A DNA stretch of 64,000 nt from Actinoplanes lobatus (GTDB taxonomy: Bacteria; Actinomycetota; Actinomycetes; Mycobacteriales; Micromonosporaceae). Positions 34,762-42,920 of this stretch are shown piece after piece (the first letter of the stretch is position 1; every line of letters starts with the position of its first letter). The notes beneath the pieces are model-generated. The model saw nothing but the letters and a program-made list of their open reading frames with translations. It was not told where the DNA came from and searched no databases. The stretch spans positions 9,854,501-9,918,500 of the forward strand of contig NZ_JACHNC010000001.1 in the NCBI RefSeq assembly GCF_014205215.1, in the 5' to 3' direction. Position numbers and translations under genes: made by a program.

Positions 34762-34789
34762 TTGACACTCCACTTGTGATCGTTAACAT
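34762..34789 (+). promoter_or_regulatory. Promoter of GH43 arabinanase gene
   Basis: A -35 TTGACA (34762-34767) and a -10 TAACAT (34784-34789) are 16 bases apart, a rare near-consensus vegetative promoter in this GC-rich window. The operator candidate at 34775-34788 fills the spacer and -10. Confidence 0.6.
34775..34788. promoter_or_regulatory. Candidate arabinose repressor operator, site 4
   Basis: TGTGATCGTTAACA fits the pattern TGTKANCGNTMACA seen at the arabinose locus 22 kb away. It overlaps the -10 element of the GH43 promoter, ideal for repression. Confidence 0.6.
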
Positions 34790-34925
34790 ACTGGCAATAC
34801 ATCGAGCAGAATAGGTCCGTCCATCCCCACCGTCCCGGACGGACACCGCGGCGCCCCGGCCCACCGGCAGGGCGCGCCCGACCCCCAGTCGATGCGCCAC
34901 TCCCCCGCTCCCCGAAGGGACTGTC

Positions 34926-36422
34926 ATGTCTCTTGCACGCCTGAAATCCGTCGGAGCCGTCTTCCTCCTGCTCTTCGCGGTGGCCGTCGCCGTGGAGGCC
35001 CGTACCTCGGGCCCGGCCCGCGCCGCCGCCACCTTCACCAACCCGGTGGCCTCCGCGCCGTACGGCGCCGACCCGTGGGTGGGCTACTACAGCGGCTACT
35101 ACTACCTGGCCGCGACCACGTGGAACAACCAGGTCGTCATCAAGCGGGCGACCTCGGTGGCCGCGCTGCCCGGCGCTACCGAGAACGTCGTCTACACCGG
35201 AACCGCCACCGCGAGCTGCTGCAACGTGTGGGCGCCGTCGATGCACCGGCTGAACGGCCCGAACGGGTACCGCTGGTACCTGTACTACTCGGCCGGCACC
35301 GCGGCGTGCTGCGACGGGCAGCGGTCGTTCGTGCTGGAGAGCTCCGGCGACAACCCGCTCGGCCCGTACACGTTCAAGGGCCAGCTCAACGTCCAGGCCA
35401 ACAACGGCTGGGCCATCGACGGCAGTGTGGCGACCATCAACGGCGCCAACTACTTCCTCTACTCGTCGTGGGTCGGTGACCTGCAGAGCCTGTTCATCGC
35501 GCCGATGACCAACCCGTGGACGGTGTCCGCCTACGGGACGCGGATCTCCTACCCGACGTACGACTGGGAGAAGGTCGGTGGCAACACCGAGGAGGGCCCG
35601 TACGTTCTCCAGCGCAACGGGGTCACCTACCTGACGTTCTCGGCCAGCTCCTGCAACACGCCGGACTACAAGATCGGCATGCTGACCCTGACCGGCACCA
35701 ACCCGCTGTCCGCCTCGTCGTGGACCAAGAAGAGCACCGCGATCTTCCAGCGCAGTGACGCGAACAGCGTCTACGGCCCGGGCCACCACTCGTTCTTCAC
35801 GTCGCCGGACGGCACCGAGACGTGGATGGCCTACCACGCCAACGAGACCACCGCCCAGGGCTGCGGCGCCACCCGGACCACCCGGCTCAAGAAGGTCAGC
35901 TGGAACTCGGACGGCACCCCCAACCTGGGTACGCCGGACAAGCTCTCCACCACGCTGACCGCACCCGCCGGCGACCCGGGCGGCACCGTCTCCTACCCGG
36001 TGGCCGGCACCAAGTACCGGATCATCAACCAGGCCAGCGGCAAGGTCCTCGACGCGGCGAACTGCGGCACCGCCAACGGCACCGCCATCCAGCAGTGGTC
36101 GTCGCTGGGCAACGCCTGCCAGCAGTGGACGTTCACCAAGACGACCAGCGGCTACTACCGGATCACCAACGTCAACAGCGGAACCGTGCTCGACTCGGTC
36201 AACTGCGGCACCGCCAACGGCACGGCCCTCAACCTGTGGGCCAGCCTCGGCAACACCTGCCAGGAGTGGAGCCTGACCCCGATCAACGGCGGCTACCTGA
36301 TCGCCAACCGGGGCAACGGCATGGTCCTCGACGTCACCAACTGCGGCACCGCCGACGGTGTGGCCGTACGCCAATGGGCGTCGCTGGGCAACTCCTGCCA
36401 GCAGTGGAACATCACGGCCTGA
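34926..36422 (+). CDS. Secreted GH43 arabinanase with ricin-type lectin
   Basis: A 498-residue secreted glycoside hydrolase. Signal peptide about 1-34 (ending GPARAAA). Residues 37-340 form a GH43 five-bladed propeller: general base Asp 49 (YGADPWVG), pKa modulator Asp 165 (WAIDGS) and general acid Glu 223 (TEEGPYV). Cys pairs (SCCN, ACCD) suggest disulfides. Residues 355-498 are a ricin-B/CBM13 lectin with three repeats marked by VLD and QQW/QEW motifs. Such enzymes release arabinose from arabinan or arabinoxylan outside the cell. A site like those of the arabinose operon lies in its promoter, fitting supply of arabinose to the importer. A hairpin terminator follows. Confidence 0.93.
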   Translation: MSLARLKSVGAVFLLLFAVAVAVEARTSGPARAAATFTNPVASAPYGADPWVGYYSGYYYLAATTWNNQVVIKRATSVAALPGATENVVYTGTATASCCNVWAPSMHRLNGPNGYRWYLYYSAGTAACCDGQRSFVLESSGDNPLGPYTFKGQLNVQANNGWAIDGSVATINGANYFLYSSWVGDLQSLFIAPMTNPWTVSAYGTRISYPTYDWEKVGGNTEEGPYVLQRNGVTYLTFSASSCNTPDYKIGMLTLTGTNPLSASSWTKKSTAIFQRSDANSVYGPGHHSFFTSPDGTETWMAYHANETTAQGCGATRTTRLKKVSWNSDGTPNLGTPDKLSTTLTAPAGDPGGTVSYPVAGTKYRIINQASGKVLDAANCGTANGTAIQQWSSLGNACQQWTFTKTTSGYYRITNVNSGTVLDSVNCGTANGTALNLWASLGNTCQEWSLTPINGGYLIANRGNGMVLDVTNCGTADGVAVRQWASLGNSCQQWNITA

Positions 36423-36445
36423 CCGTCCCCATCAGCACCACCCAC

Positions 36446-36484
36446 GGCTCCCCGCCGACCCGAGGCGGGGAGCCATCCCCTTTT
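36446..36484 (+). terminator. Rho-independent terminator of GH43 gene
   Basis: A perfect 11-bp stem, GGCTCCCCGCC (36446-36456) and GGCGGGGAGCC (36464-36474), with a 7-base loop, is followed by ATCCCCTTTT. It begins 24 bp after the stop codon. Confidence 0.85.
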
Positions 36485-36504
36485 CAGTAGTCCATAAGGC
36501 GGGA

Positions 36505-36529
36505 CCTCCGGCCATTCACGGCCGGGAGG
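36505..36529 (+). repeat. Hairpin near possible left end of TnpB element
   Basis: CCTCCGGCC and GGCCGGGAGG pair around ATTCAC. The core CCATTCACGG resembles CCATTCATGG in the hairpin downstream of tnpB. It may be the left end, or the remaining right end of an older IS200/IS605 element. Confidence 0.45.
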
Positions 36530-36736
36530 AACGCCGTCACCCACCTGGACGGTTCTGGTTTCGCGTGCGCGCGGACGATGCTGAGGGGTGGCCGCCGCAT
36601 GGTCGGTGAGGTGCCACGGGTGTTCGCGGGTGCTCGCGGCGGGCTTGATGCAGTTGTGGATGGTCTGACGTTGTGTGCCCGAACATCGGGATAAAGTGTC
36701 TGTTCGGGTGACATAGTCGTATCTAGACTGATCGGC

Positions 36737-37888
36737 GTGAAGCTGGTGGTGCAGGTGAAGCTCCTGCCGACGCCCGTGCAGACGTCGGCGTTGGAGGCCA
36801 CCCTGCGGGCCTGCAACACCGCCGCCTCCCAGGTTGCCGCCACCGCACGCACCGTCGACTGTTACCGCAACTACGACCTACGGAAACACTCCTACCAGGC
36901 GATCAAAGCGGATTGCGGGTTGGGTGCGCAGGCCGCGCAACATGTGATCAAGAAGGTCTGCGACGCGTACACGACGTTGCAGGCCAACCTCACAGCCGGC
37001 CGCTACGGCAAGCCCGGCAGCAGGCGCCGCCGCAGAGTCGAGGCCGGCCCGGTCGTGTTCCGCTGGGATGCGGCGCAGCCGTATGACGCGCGGATGCTGT
37101 CCTGGCAGCACGACGCCCGGACCGTGTCGATCTGGACGGTCGGCGGGCGGCTTAGGGATGTCGCGTTCACCGGCTCGGCGGATCAGCTCACAGCGGTCGC
37201 GACCCTACCGGTCGGTGAATGCGATCTGCTGCACCGCGACGGCATGTGGTTCCTGTACGCCAGCGTGGAGGTGCCCGAGCCGCAGCTGATCGAGCCGGCC
37301 GGGTTCCTCGGTGTTGATATGGGCATCGTCAACATCGCCTACGACTCCGACGGCACCCGGCACGCCGGGGCCGAACTCAACGGCTATCGCCGCCGGCAGG
37401 CCCGGCTGCGTCAGCGGTTGCAGGCCAAGAACAGCCAGTCCGCGAAACGGCTGCTGCACCGCCGCCGTCGTAAGGAGGCGCGGCACGCCGCGGACATCAA
37501 CCATGTGATCGCCAAGACCATCGTGACCGAGGCTGCACGCACCGGCCGCGGTATCGCCGTCGAACAGTTGACGGGGATCCGTGACCGGGTCCGGCTGAGA
37601 AAGCCCCAACGGGTCACGCTCTCCTCATGGTCATTCGGTCAGCTCGGCGCGTTTCTGGCGTACAAGGCCTGCCGGGCCGGTGTACCGCTGGTCCAAGTGG
37701 ACCCCCGCTACACCTCGCAAACCTGTCATCGGTGCGGGCACCGCGACAAACGGAACCGGCCGAACCAGGAAACCTTCACCTGTCGGTCGTGCGGGGTCGT
37801 TGCCCACGCCGACCACAACGCGGCCCTCAACATCGCCCACCGCGGTGTCGAGGGCTGGGGCGCAGTCAGCCGCCCACACGTGGCCTGA
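36737..37888 (+). CDS. tnpB: TnpB RNA-guided nuclease (IS605 OrfB family)
   Basis: A 383-residue TnpB protein, the RNA-guided DNA nuclease family ancestral to Cas12. The N-terminal OrfB_IS605 domain is followed by a RuvC-like nuclease with all three acidic residues: Asp 194 (LGVDMGIVN), Glu 276 (GIAVEQLTG) and Asp 359 (HADHNAALN). The zinc finger Cys 330, 333, 349 and 352 lies between the last two. Length and motifs suggest an intact, active enzyme that cuts DNA matching its guide RNA and helps keep the element. GTG start with poor ribosome site. No tnpA is present. Codon use is a little less GC-biased than neighbours, as expected for a mobile gene. Confidence 0.93.
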   Translation: MKLVVQVKLLPTPVQTSALEATLRACNTAASQVAATARTVDCYRNYDLRKHSYQAIKADCGLGAQAAQHVIKKVCDAYTTLQANLTAGRYGKPGSRRRRRVEAGPVVFRWDAAQPYDARMLSWQHDARTVSIWTVGGRLRDVAFTGSADQLTAVATLPVGECDLLHRDGMWFLYASVEVPEPQLIEPAGFLGVDMGIVNIAYDSDGTRHAGAELNGYRRRQARLRQRLQAKNSQSAKRLLHRRRRKEARHAADINHVIAKTIVTEAARTGRGIAVEQLTGIRDRVRLRKPQRVTLSSWSFGQLGAFLAYKACRAGVPLVQVDPRYTSQTCHRCGHRDKRNRPNQETFTCRSCGVVAHADHNAALNIAHRGVEGWGAVSRPHVA

Positions 37889-37945
37889 CCTCGCAGCCAG
37901 CGGGGGAAGAGATCCACAAACCCACCCATTCATGGGCAGGTAGTT
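37790..37945 (+). ncRNA. Predicted omega/reRNA guide scaffold
   Basis: In TnpB elements the guide RNA covers the 3' end of tnpB and the right end, with the guide just outside the element (family knowledge). Here the tnpB 3' end leads to the hairpin CCCATTCATGGG (37925-37936) and GGTAGTTGAC; the guide would start near 37946 with AGGGCTTTGCGG. Exact ends are not defined by the sequence. Confidence 0.35.
37925..37936. repeat. Right-end hairpin of TnpB element
   Basis: CCCA, loop TTCA, TGGG. Its loop also supplies, on the minus strand, the TGA stop codon of the decarboxylase gene. Confidence 0.6.
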
Positions 37946-39312
37946 GACAGGGCTTTGCGGACGGCCTCGACGACCCGGTCCGCGTCGGCCCCGGCGGTGC
38001 GCCAGTTGCTGAACGCGGCACGCAGCGCGGGGCGGCCGTGCAGGACGGTCGGGGTCAGGAACGCCTCGCCGGAGTCGGCCACCGCCCGGAGCACCGTGGC
38101 GACGTCGCCGGGGACCGCGAAGCAGACGACGTTCAGGCGGACCGGGGACAGCAGCTCCACGCCGGGCAGGGTGCTCAGCCGTTCACCCAGGCGGTGGGCC
38201 GCCGCGACGGTCCGGGTGACGATCTCGGCATGGCCGTCCACACCGTACGCCGCCAGCGTGAACCAGGCGGCCAGGGCGCGGAGCCGGCGCGAGTTCTCCG
38301 GGGTGAGGTGGCAGTGGTCCGGGTCGCCGGTGATCGCCGGCAGATAGGCGGCGGTGTTCTGGAAGACGGCCACCTGCAGATCCCGGCGGCGGGTGAACTG
38401 GACCGCCGAGTCGTACGGGACGTTGAGCCACTTGTGCAGGTCGACGCAGACCGAGTCGGCCCCGCCCAGACCGTCGACCAGGTGGGCGTGCTCCGGGGTG
38501 AGGGCCGCGAACCCGCCGAAGGCCGCGTCCACGTGCAGCCAGAACGGGTACCGCTCGCGCAGCGCCAGGATCGCGCGCAGGTCGTCGAAGTCCACGGTGT
38601 TGACCGTTCCGGCGTTGGCCACCACGATCGCCGGGCGGCCGTCCAGCGCGGCGAGAGCGTCGGCCAGCGCGGCGACGTCGACGGCTTCCCGGCCCGGCAG
38701 GGTCCGGACCGGGCGCAGCGACGCACGGCCCATGCCGAGCACGGACAGCGCCTTGTGGACGCTGGAGTGCGCGGCCCCGGACAGGACCGGGATCTCGCCG
38801 AGCGCCGCGAGGCCCTGCCGGGCGACGCTGACCCCGAGCCGTTCGCCGGACCATTCGCGGCCGATCGCCAGGCCGGTCAGGTTGGACATGGTGGCGCCGC
38901 TGACGAACGCGCCGGCGTGGTCCGGGCCGAGGCCGAACATGTCACGCAGCCAGGAGACGGTCTCGTCCTCCAGTGCGGCGGCCGTGGAGCCGGCACGGTT
39001 CGAGACGTTCTGGTCGAAGGCCGCGGTCAGCCAGTCGCCGGCGAGCGCGGCCGGAGTGGCGCCGCCGGTCACGAACCCCAGGTAGCGGGGGCCGGCGCTG
39101 CCGGAGAGGCCGGGCGCCCAGCGGCGTTCGAACTCGGCCAGCGCCCCGGCCGTGCCGGCGCCGCCGACCGGGAGCGGGGCCGGTTCGACGGCGGCCGGGG
39201 TGGGCGCCACGGGGCGTTCGGCGAGGCCGGCCAGGACCCGGGTGGCGTAGTCCCGGGTGGCCTGGAGCAGGGCGGGCAGGTCGTCGAGGTCGTGGGCGAG
39301 TCGCTGATGCAC
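37930..39312 (-). CDS. PLP-dependent decarboxylase, 3' end altered by TnpB element
   Basis: A 460-residue group II pyridoxal-phosphate decarboxylase (aromatic amino acid/glutamate type). The PLP lysine is in VDLHKWLNVPYD near residue 294, with FWLHVDAAFGG upstream supplying the Asp, and GAFVSGATMSNLTGLAIGR near 135 the phosphate-binding loop. The amine product is unknown; related enzymes make aromatic or polyamine-type amines. GTG at 39310-39312 starts MHQRLAHDLDDL. The last codons and stop lie in the right end of the TnpB element; the body appears complete because DRVVEAVRKAL is a normal end for the family, so the enzyme may still work. Confidence 0.88.
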   Translation of the reverse strand: MHQRLAHDLDDLPALLQATRDYATRVLAGLAERPVAPTPAAVEPAPLPVGGAGTAGALAEFERRWAPGLSGSAGPRYLGFVTGGATPAALAGDWLTAAFDQNVSNRAGSTAAALEDETVSWLRDMFGLGPDHAGAFVSGATMSNLTGLAIGREWSGERLGVSVARQGLAALGEIPVLSGAAHSSVHKALSVLGMGRASLRPVRTLPGREAVDVAALADALAALDGRPAIVVANAGTVNTVDFDDLRAILALRERYPFWLHVDAAFGGFAALTPEHAHLVDGLGGADSVCVDLHKWLNVPYDSAVQFTRRRDLQVAVFQNTAAYLPAITGDPDHCHLTPENSRRLRALAAWFTLAAYGVDGHAEIVTRTVAAAHRLGERLSTLPGVELLSPVRLNVVCFAVPGDVATVLRAVADSGEAFLTPTVLHGRPALRAAFSNWRTAGADADRVVEAVRKALSTTCP

Positions 39313-39391
39313 GGCCTGAACGCTAGGAGCGACCGCCGGGCGTTGTCGCGGTCCACTTCGGCTCGCCTGGCCCTGCCCCGGCCGTCCGCGG

Positions 39392-40720
39392 TCAGCGACG
39401 GGTGTAGATGACGCCCAGCTTGTCCACGGCGGACCCGGATCGCCCGTGGAACCCGGCGATCTGCCAGCCGGCCGGCGCCGTCCGGGTGACGCAGTCCGAC
39501 GTGGTCGTGCCACCGGCGACGCTGTTGCCGAGGTTGGTGGTGAACCTCGCGTAGAAGATCCGGGTGTGCCCGCTGTACGCGGCACGGCACAGGTAGGCAC
39601 CCGTCACGTACTCGCCGCTGCCCAGGGTGAGCGACTTCGCCGTGCCGCCGGTGCCGCCGTGGGCCAGGACCGTCCCGGTGGCGAGGGTGAGGTTGACCTG
39701 GTCGACCCGGGAGCTGGCGCGCAGCCCGATCACGGTGGCGCGGGCCGCCGCCGGGACCGACACGATGTCGTTGTAGTGGTCGCCGTGCGGTCCGCCGAAC
39801 TGGTCACTGAGCTGGTAGTCCGGGTTCGCCGTCCAGCCGAACGCGGTGCTGACCGGGAAGTGGTCGGAGAGCATCAGGCCGTCGTCGGTACGGAATCCGG
39901 CGTCCTCGTTGTGGTAGTCCGTCGCGGTGAGAGTGACCGCCCGGCCGCTCCGGTAGAGGATCTTGTCGACCACCTCGCAGGTGTCGGTGACCGCGGCCGC
40001 GTCGCACACCAGCGCGTCCGAGCCGGCGGCCGGGGCGCTGCCGCCGCGTTCCAGCCGCACCCAGGCGTCGGTGAGCCCGTTGGCGGCGGTGAAGTCGCGG
40101 ATCGTGTCGGCGGCGCGGGTGTAGCGGGTGTTGGTGTCGCCCATGACGATCACCGCGTTGCCGGCCGAGTGGGTGGTGATGAAGGCCGTCAGCTGGTTCA
40201 GGTTGTCGGCGCGGGACTCCTGGTCGCCGCTGCTCGTACCGGCGTTGGTGTGCAGGTTGTAGAGGTCGACGAAGACGCCGTCGGTGATCCGGTGACGGGT
40301 GAGGGTGAAGCCCTTGGGGGTGAGGCAGTCACCGGAGTCGAACTGGCAGGAGTCCCAGTCGCCGCGTTCGAAGTCGTCGGTGTCGTACGGAATCTTGGAG
40401 AGTGTGTTGAGGCCGGAGCCGATGCCGGCGCCGCCGCTGGTCGGGGTGCGGTACGCGTGCGTGGTGTCGGCCGCGTACAGGTAGGCGTGGTAGTTGAAGT
40501 CCTCCTGGACGTGCACGATGTCGTACGGGCCGAGGCGCTGCCCGATCAGGGTGTGCGCGGTCTCGCGGTCGGTCTCGGCGCTGGAGATCAGCTCGGGGAG
40601 GCCGGCGACGTTGTAGGTGAGGACGTTGAAGGAGCCGCCGGTGGGGGCGGCGGCCGAGGCGGGGCTGGGAGCGGTGACCAGCGTGGCGAGCACGCACACC
40701 GTGAGGATTCTCCGGACCAT
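39392..40720 (-). CDS. Secreted nuclease/phosphatase-fold enzyme with jacalin-type lectin
   Basis: A 442-residue secreted protein. Signal peptide 1-24 (LATLVTAPSPASA). Residues about 30-285 are an endonuclease/exonuclease/phosphatase domain: FNVLTYNVAGLP at the start, HVQEDFNYH (metal Glu), VIVMGDTNTRY (catalytic Asp/Asn) and LSDHFPVSTAFG (Asp-His). This fold includes nucleases, sphingomyelinases and inositol phosphatases. Residues about 298-442 resemble a jacalin-like lectin (FGGPHGDHYND, VIGLRASSRVDQVNL). ATG at 40718-40720 starts the signal; an upstream ATG adds 14 residues without reason. It diverges from the Tat PAP2 phosphatase, hinting at shared phosphate-linked control. Confidence 0.9.
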   Translation of the reverse strand: MVRRILTVCVLATLVTAPSPASAAAPTGGSFNVLTYNVAGLPELISSAETDRETAHTLIGQRLGPYDIVHVQEDFNYHAYLYAADTTHAYRTPTSGGAGIGSGLNTLSKIPYDTDDFERGDWDSCQFDSGDCLTPKGFTLTRHRITDGVFVDLYNLHTNAGTSSGDQESRADNLNQLTAFITTHSAGNAVIVMGDTNTRYTRAADTIRDFTAANGLTDAWVRLERGGSAPAAGSDALVCDAAAVTDTCEVVDKILYRSGRAVTLTATDYHNEDAGFRTDDGLMLSDHFPVSTAFGWTANPDYQLSDQFGGPHGDHYNDIVSVPAAARATVIGLRASSRVDQVNLTLATGTVLAHGGTGGTAKSLTLGSGEYVTGAYLCRAAYSGHTRIFYARFTTNLGNSVAGGTTTSDCVTRTAPAGWQIAGFHGRSGSAVDKLGVIYTRR

Positions 40721-40771
40721 AGAGGGCAGCCTATGGCCTTTCCTACCCGGCGGTAACCTCACGTCGAGAAA

Positions 40772-40785
40772 TGTTCACGTTCACA
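40772..40785. promoter_or_regulatory. GTTCAC direct repeat in divergent promoter
   Basis: TGTTCACGTTCACA contains GTTCAC twice in tandem between two secreted phosphate-related enzyme genes. It may be part of a PhoP box (GTTCA-type repeats in actinobacteria) or a one-mismatch relative of the arabinose operator. The two readings cannot be separated by eye. Confidence 0.4.
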
Positions 40786-40880
40786 ACAGCGAGCGTTGTC
40801 CTCGCCGCCGCCTGATCCACCGAAGCTGGGTCCCGATCTTGACCCCTCTCGATCCTGACCCCTCTGTCGATGGAGTTCCC

Positions 40881-42797
40881 GTGAACGTCAGCCGCCGCAG
40901 CCTCCTGAAAGCCGCCGGAGCCGCCGGAGCCGCCGGTCTGGCCGCCGCTCCCGGCCTGGTCCCGACGCCGGCCTTCGCGGCGGCCGCGTCCGTCACCGGC
41001 TCGTTCACCGGCTCGGTCACCAGCCCCGTCATCGGCTCCTTCGTCGACTCCTACAAGACGAACACCACGGCGAACCTGACCGCCGAGACCAACGCGGCCG
41101 TCCGCATCCTCTCCGGCTTCCAGCGGGTGTGGAGCACCGGCGCCGCATGGAACACCGGCACCGTCCTGGACGAGGCGTTCCTGCGGGCCAACGTCCGCTA
41201 CGTCGTCCGGACCACCCGCAACCGGACCGCCGCCGAGGCCGCCCGCTCGTTCGTGGTGGACCGGCAGCACCAGAGCTACTCGGTGATCGCCGGCCTCGGC
41301 CCGCTCGCCGGCGTCTACCAGGCCGGATCGCTCGCCGTCACCGGCATCACGGCCGCCCCGGAGACCACCCCGGCCACCACGGTCAGCGACGCGGTCCCGG
41401 CCGGCGCGCCCGCCGGATCCACGCTCGGCGCCGGCAACCCCGCCTCCGCGCTCGGCAAGGTGGTCACGCTGGTCAACACCGTGCGCGGCAACTGGTCGTC
41501 GGGCAACCCGAGCAAGTTCGCCTTCCAGTACCCGCGCCCGTGGCGGATGACCGACGACAGCGAGGTCGTCGACACCGGCGCGGTCGACGAGTTCGGCTAC
41601 CCGGTCTACGACTCCGGCGTCGTGGTCACCCCGCAACTGCTGCGCCAGCGCGGCACCAACCCGGCCGAGGACGGCGGCTACGTCAGCGGCCACACCAACG
41701 CGCTGTTCATGGCCGCGCTCGCCTTCGCGTACGCCGTCCCGGAGCGTTTCCAGGAACTGGTCACCGCGGCCTACGACCTGGCGCACACCCGGATCGTCAC
41801 CGGCATGCACTCCCCCGCCGACGTGATCGGCGGCCGGGTCCTCGGCACCGCGCTGACCGCCGCGATCCTCAGCGACCCGGCGAACGCCGGCCTCAAGGCC
41901 GAGGCCCGCGCCCAGGCGCTCGCCTACTTCCAGGCCCGGGTCGGCACGGACGTCTTCGCCGCCGCGCACGCCACGGCTTCCGGCGACGCCTACGCCGACC
42001 ACGAGGTCAACGCCGCGATCGTCCGGCCCAAGTTCACGTACGGCCTGCCGGCCCGCCGCCCGTCCACCGCGTCCGTCCCGTTCACCGTCCCGGCCGGCGC
42101 CGAGGTGCTGCTCGAGACGCGCCTGCCGTACCTGGACGCCGCCCAGCGCCGGGAGGTCCTGCGCACCACCGGCCTGGCCGCCGGCAACCCGATCCTGGAC
42201 GGCCCGGAGCAGTGGGGCCGGCTCAACCTGTTCGCGGCCGCCGACGGCTACGGCGCCTTCGACGCGGGCGTGGCGGTCACCCTCGACGCGGCGGCCGGTG
42301 GATTCTCGGCCGCCGACACGTGGCGCAACGACATCGACGGGCGCGGTGGGCTGGTCAAGCTCGGCAGCGGCTCGCTCACCCTGGCCGGCGACAACGCGTA
42401 CCGGGGTGGCACGACCGTCGCCGAGGGCACGCTGGTCGCCGCGTCGAAGTCCGCGCTCGGCTGCGGCGACGTCACCGTCTCCGGTGGCACGCTGCGGCTG
42501 ACCGCCCCGAAGGTGCACGTCAGCGGCGGTTTCCGGCAGAGCTCCGGCACCCTCGCGGTGACCGTGCGCCCGCACGGCGCCGCGCCGCTCACGGTGGGCG
42601 GCGAGGCGGTCATCGGCTCCGGCGCGACCCTCTCGGTGACCGTCGGCCAGGCCGACCGGTACGACTCGCCGGTCCCGGTCCTCAAGGCCCGGCGGGTCCG
42701 CGGCCGGTTCGCCGCGGTCGTCGTGACCACCCCCGGTTACCGCGCCGACCTCGTCCAGCAGGGCGACGCCCTCGCCCTGCGTCTCCGCAAGGACTGA
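40881..42797 (+). CDS. Tat-exported PAP2 phosphatase with autotransporter-type repeat
   Basis: A 638-residue exported protein. The N-terminus has a Tat signal (SRRSLLKAAGAAGAAGLAAAPG) and cleavage after AFAAA. The middle (about 150-360) is a vanadium-haloperoxidase/PAP2-type acid phosphatase: KFAFQYPRPWRM, YVSGHTNALFMAALAFAY and the last motif RIVTGMHSPADVIGGRV with its catalytic His. Near residues 490-530 is an autotransporter-associated beta-strand repeat (KLGSGSLTLAGDN, GGTTVAEGTLVA) and the last 100 residues look beta-helical. It probably releases phosphate from organic esters outside the cell. GTG at 40881 has GGAG upstream. Confidence 0.9.
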   Translation: MNVSRRSLLKAAGAAGAAGLAAAPGLVPTPAFAAAASVTGSFTGSVTSPVIGSFVDSYKTNTTANLTAETNAAVRILSGFQRVWSTGAAWNTGTVLDEAFLRANVRYVVRTTRNRTAAEAARSFVVDRQHQSYSVIAGLGPLAGVYQAGSLAVTGITAAPETTPATTVSDAVPAGAPAGSTLGAGNPASALGKVVTLVNTVRGNWSSGNPSKFAFQYPRPWRMTDDSEVVDTGAVDEFGYPVYDSGVVVTPQLLRQRGTNPAEDGGYVSGHTNALFMAALAFAYAVPERFQELVTAAYDLAHTRIVTGMHSPADVIGGRVLGTALTAAILSDPANAGLKAEARAQALAYFQARVGTDVFAAAHATASGDAYADHEVNAAIVRPKFTYGLPARRPSTASVPFTVPAGAEVLLETRLPYLDAAQRREVLRTTGLAAGNPILDGPEQWGRLNLFAAADGYGAFDAGVAVTLDAAAGGFSAADTWRNDIDGRGGLVKLGSGSLTLAGDNAYRGGTTVAEGTLVAASKSALGCGDVTVSGGTLRLTAPKVHVSGGFRQSSGTLAVTVRPHGAAPLTVGGEAVIGSGATLSVTVGQADRYDSPVPVLKARRVRGRFAAVVVTTPGYRADLVQQGDALALRLRKD

Positions 42798-42920
42798 CCC
42801 CCACGGCACCGACCCGGCCAGGGTGCGTTTCATGGCGGCCTCGTCGGCGATCTCCTTGGCGACCAGCTTGCCGTCGGCCGGCAACCGGCGCTTGACAGAC
42901 ATCGAGCGCGGTCATTGGAT

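Larger units (their letters stand above)
34600..34925. other. Divergent control region before GH43 gene
   Basis: This 326-bp gap holds no gene. Its left part contains the ribosome site of the hydrolase gene on the minus strand; its right part holds the promoter and operator of the GH43 gene, annotated separately, and about 130 bases of untranslated leader rich in C. Confidence 0.7.
36423..36736. other. Gap between GH43 gene and tnpB
   Basis: This 314-bp gap contains the GH43 terminator, the ATTCAC hairpin at 36505-36529, and about 200 bases of probable non-coding left flank of the TnpB element. No gene is visible in it. Confidence 0.7.
36499..37945 (+). mobile_element. IS200/IS605-type element with tnpB only
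   Basis: A transposon of the IS1341 type: it carries tnpB but no tnpA transposase. The right end is placed after the hairpin and GGTAGTTGAC (37939-37948 region), where the plus-strand sequence changes to coding bias of the interrupted decarboxylase gene. The left end is uncertain; I use the upstream hairpin as a guide. Without tnpA it would need another element's transposase to move. Confidence 0.5.

Noticed and set aside
36737..37888. Idea that this is an active autonomous IS605
   Set aside because: No tnpA-type Y1 transposase gene is present on either side.
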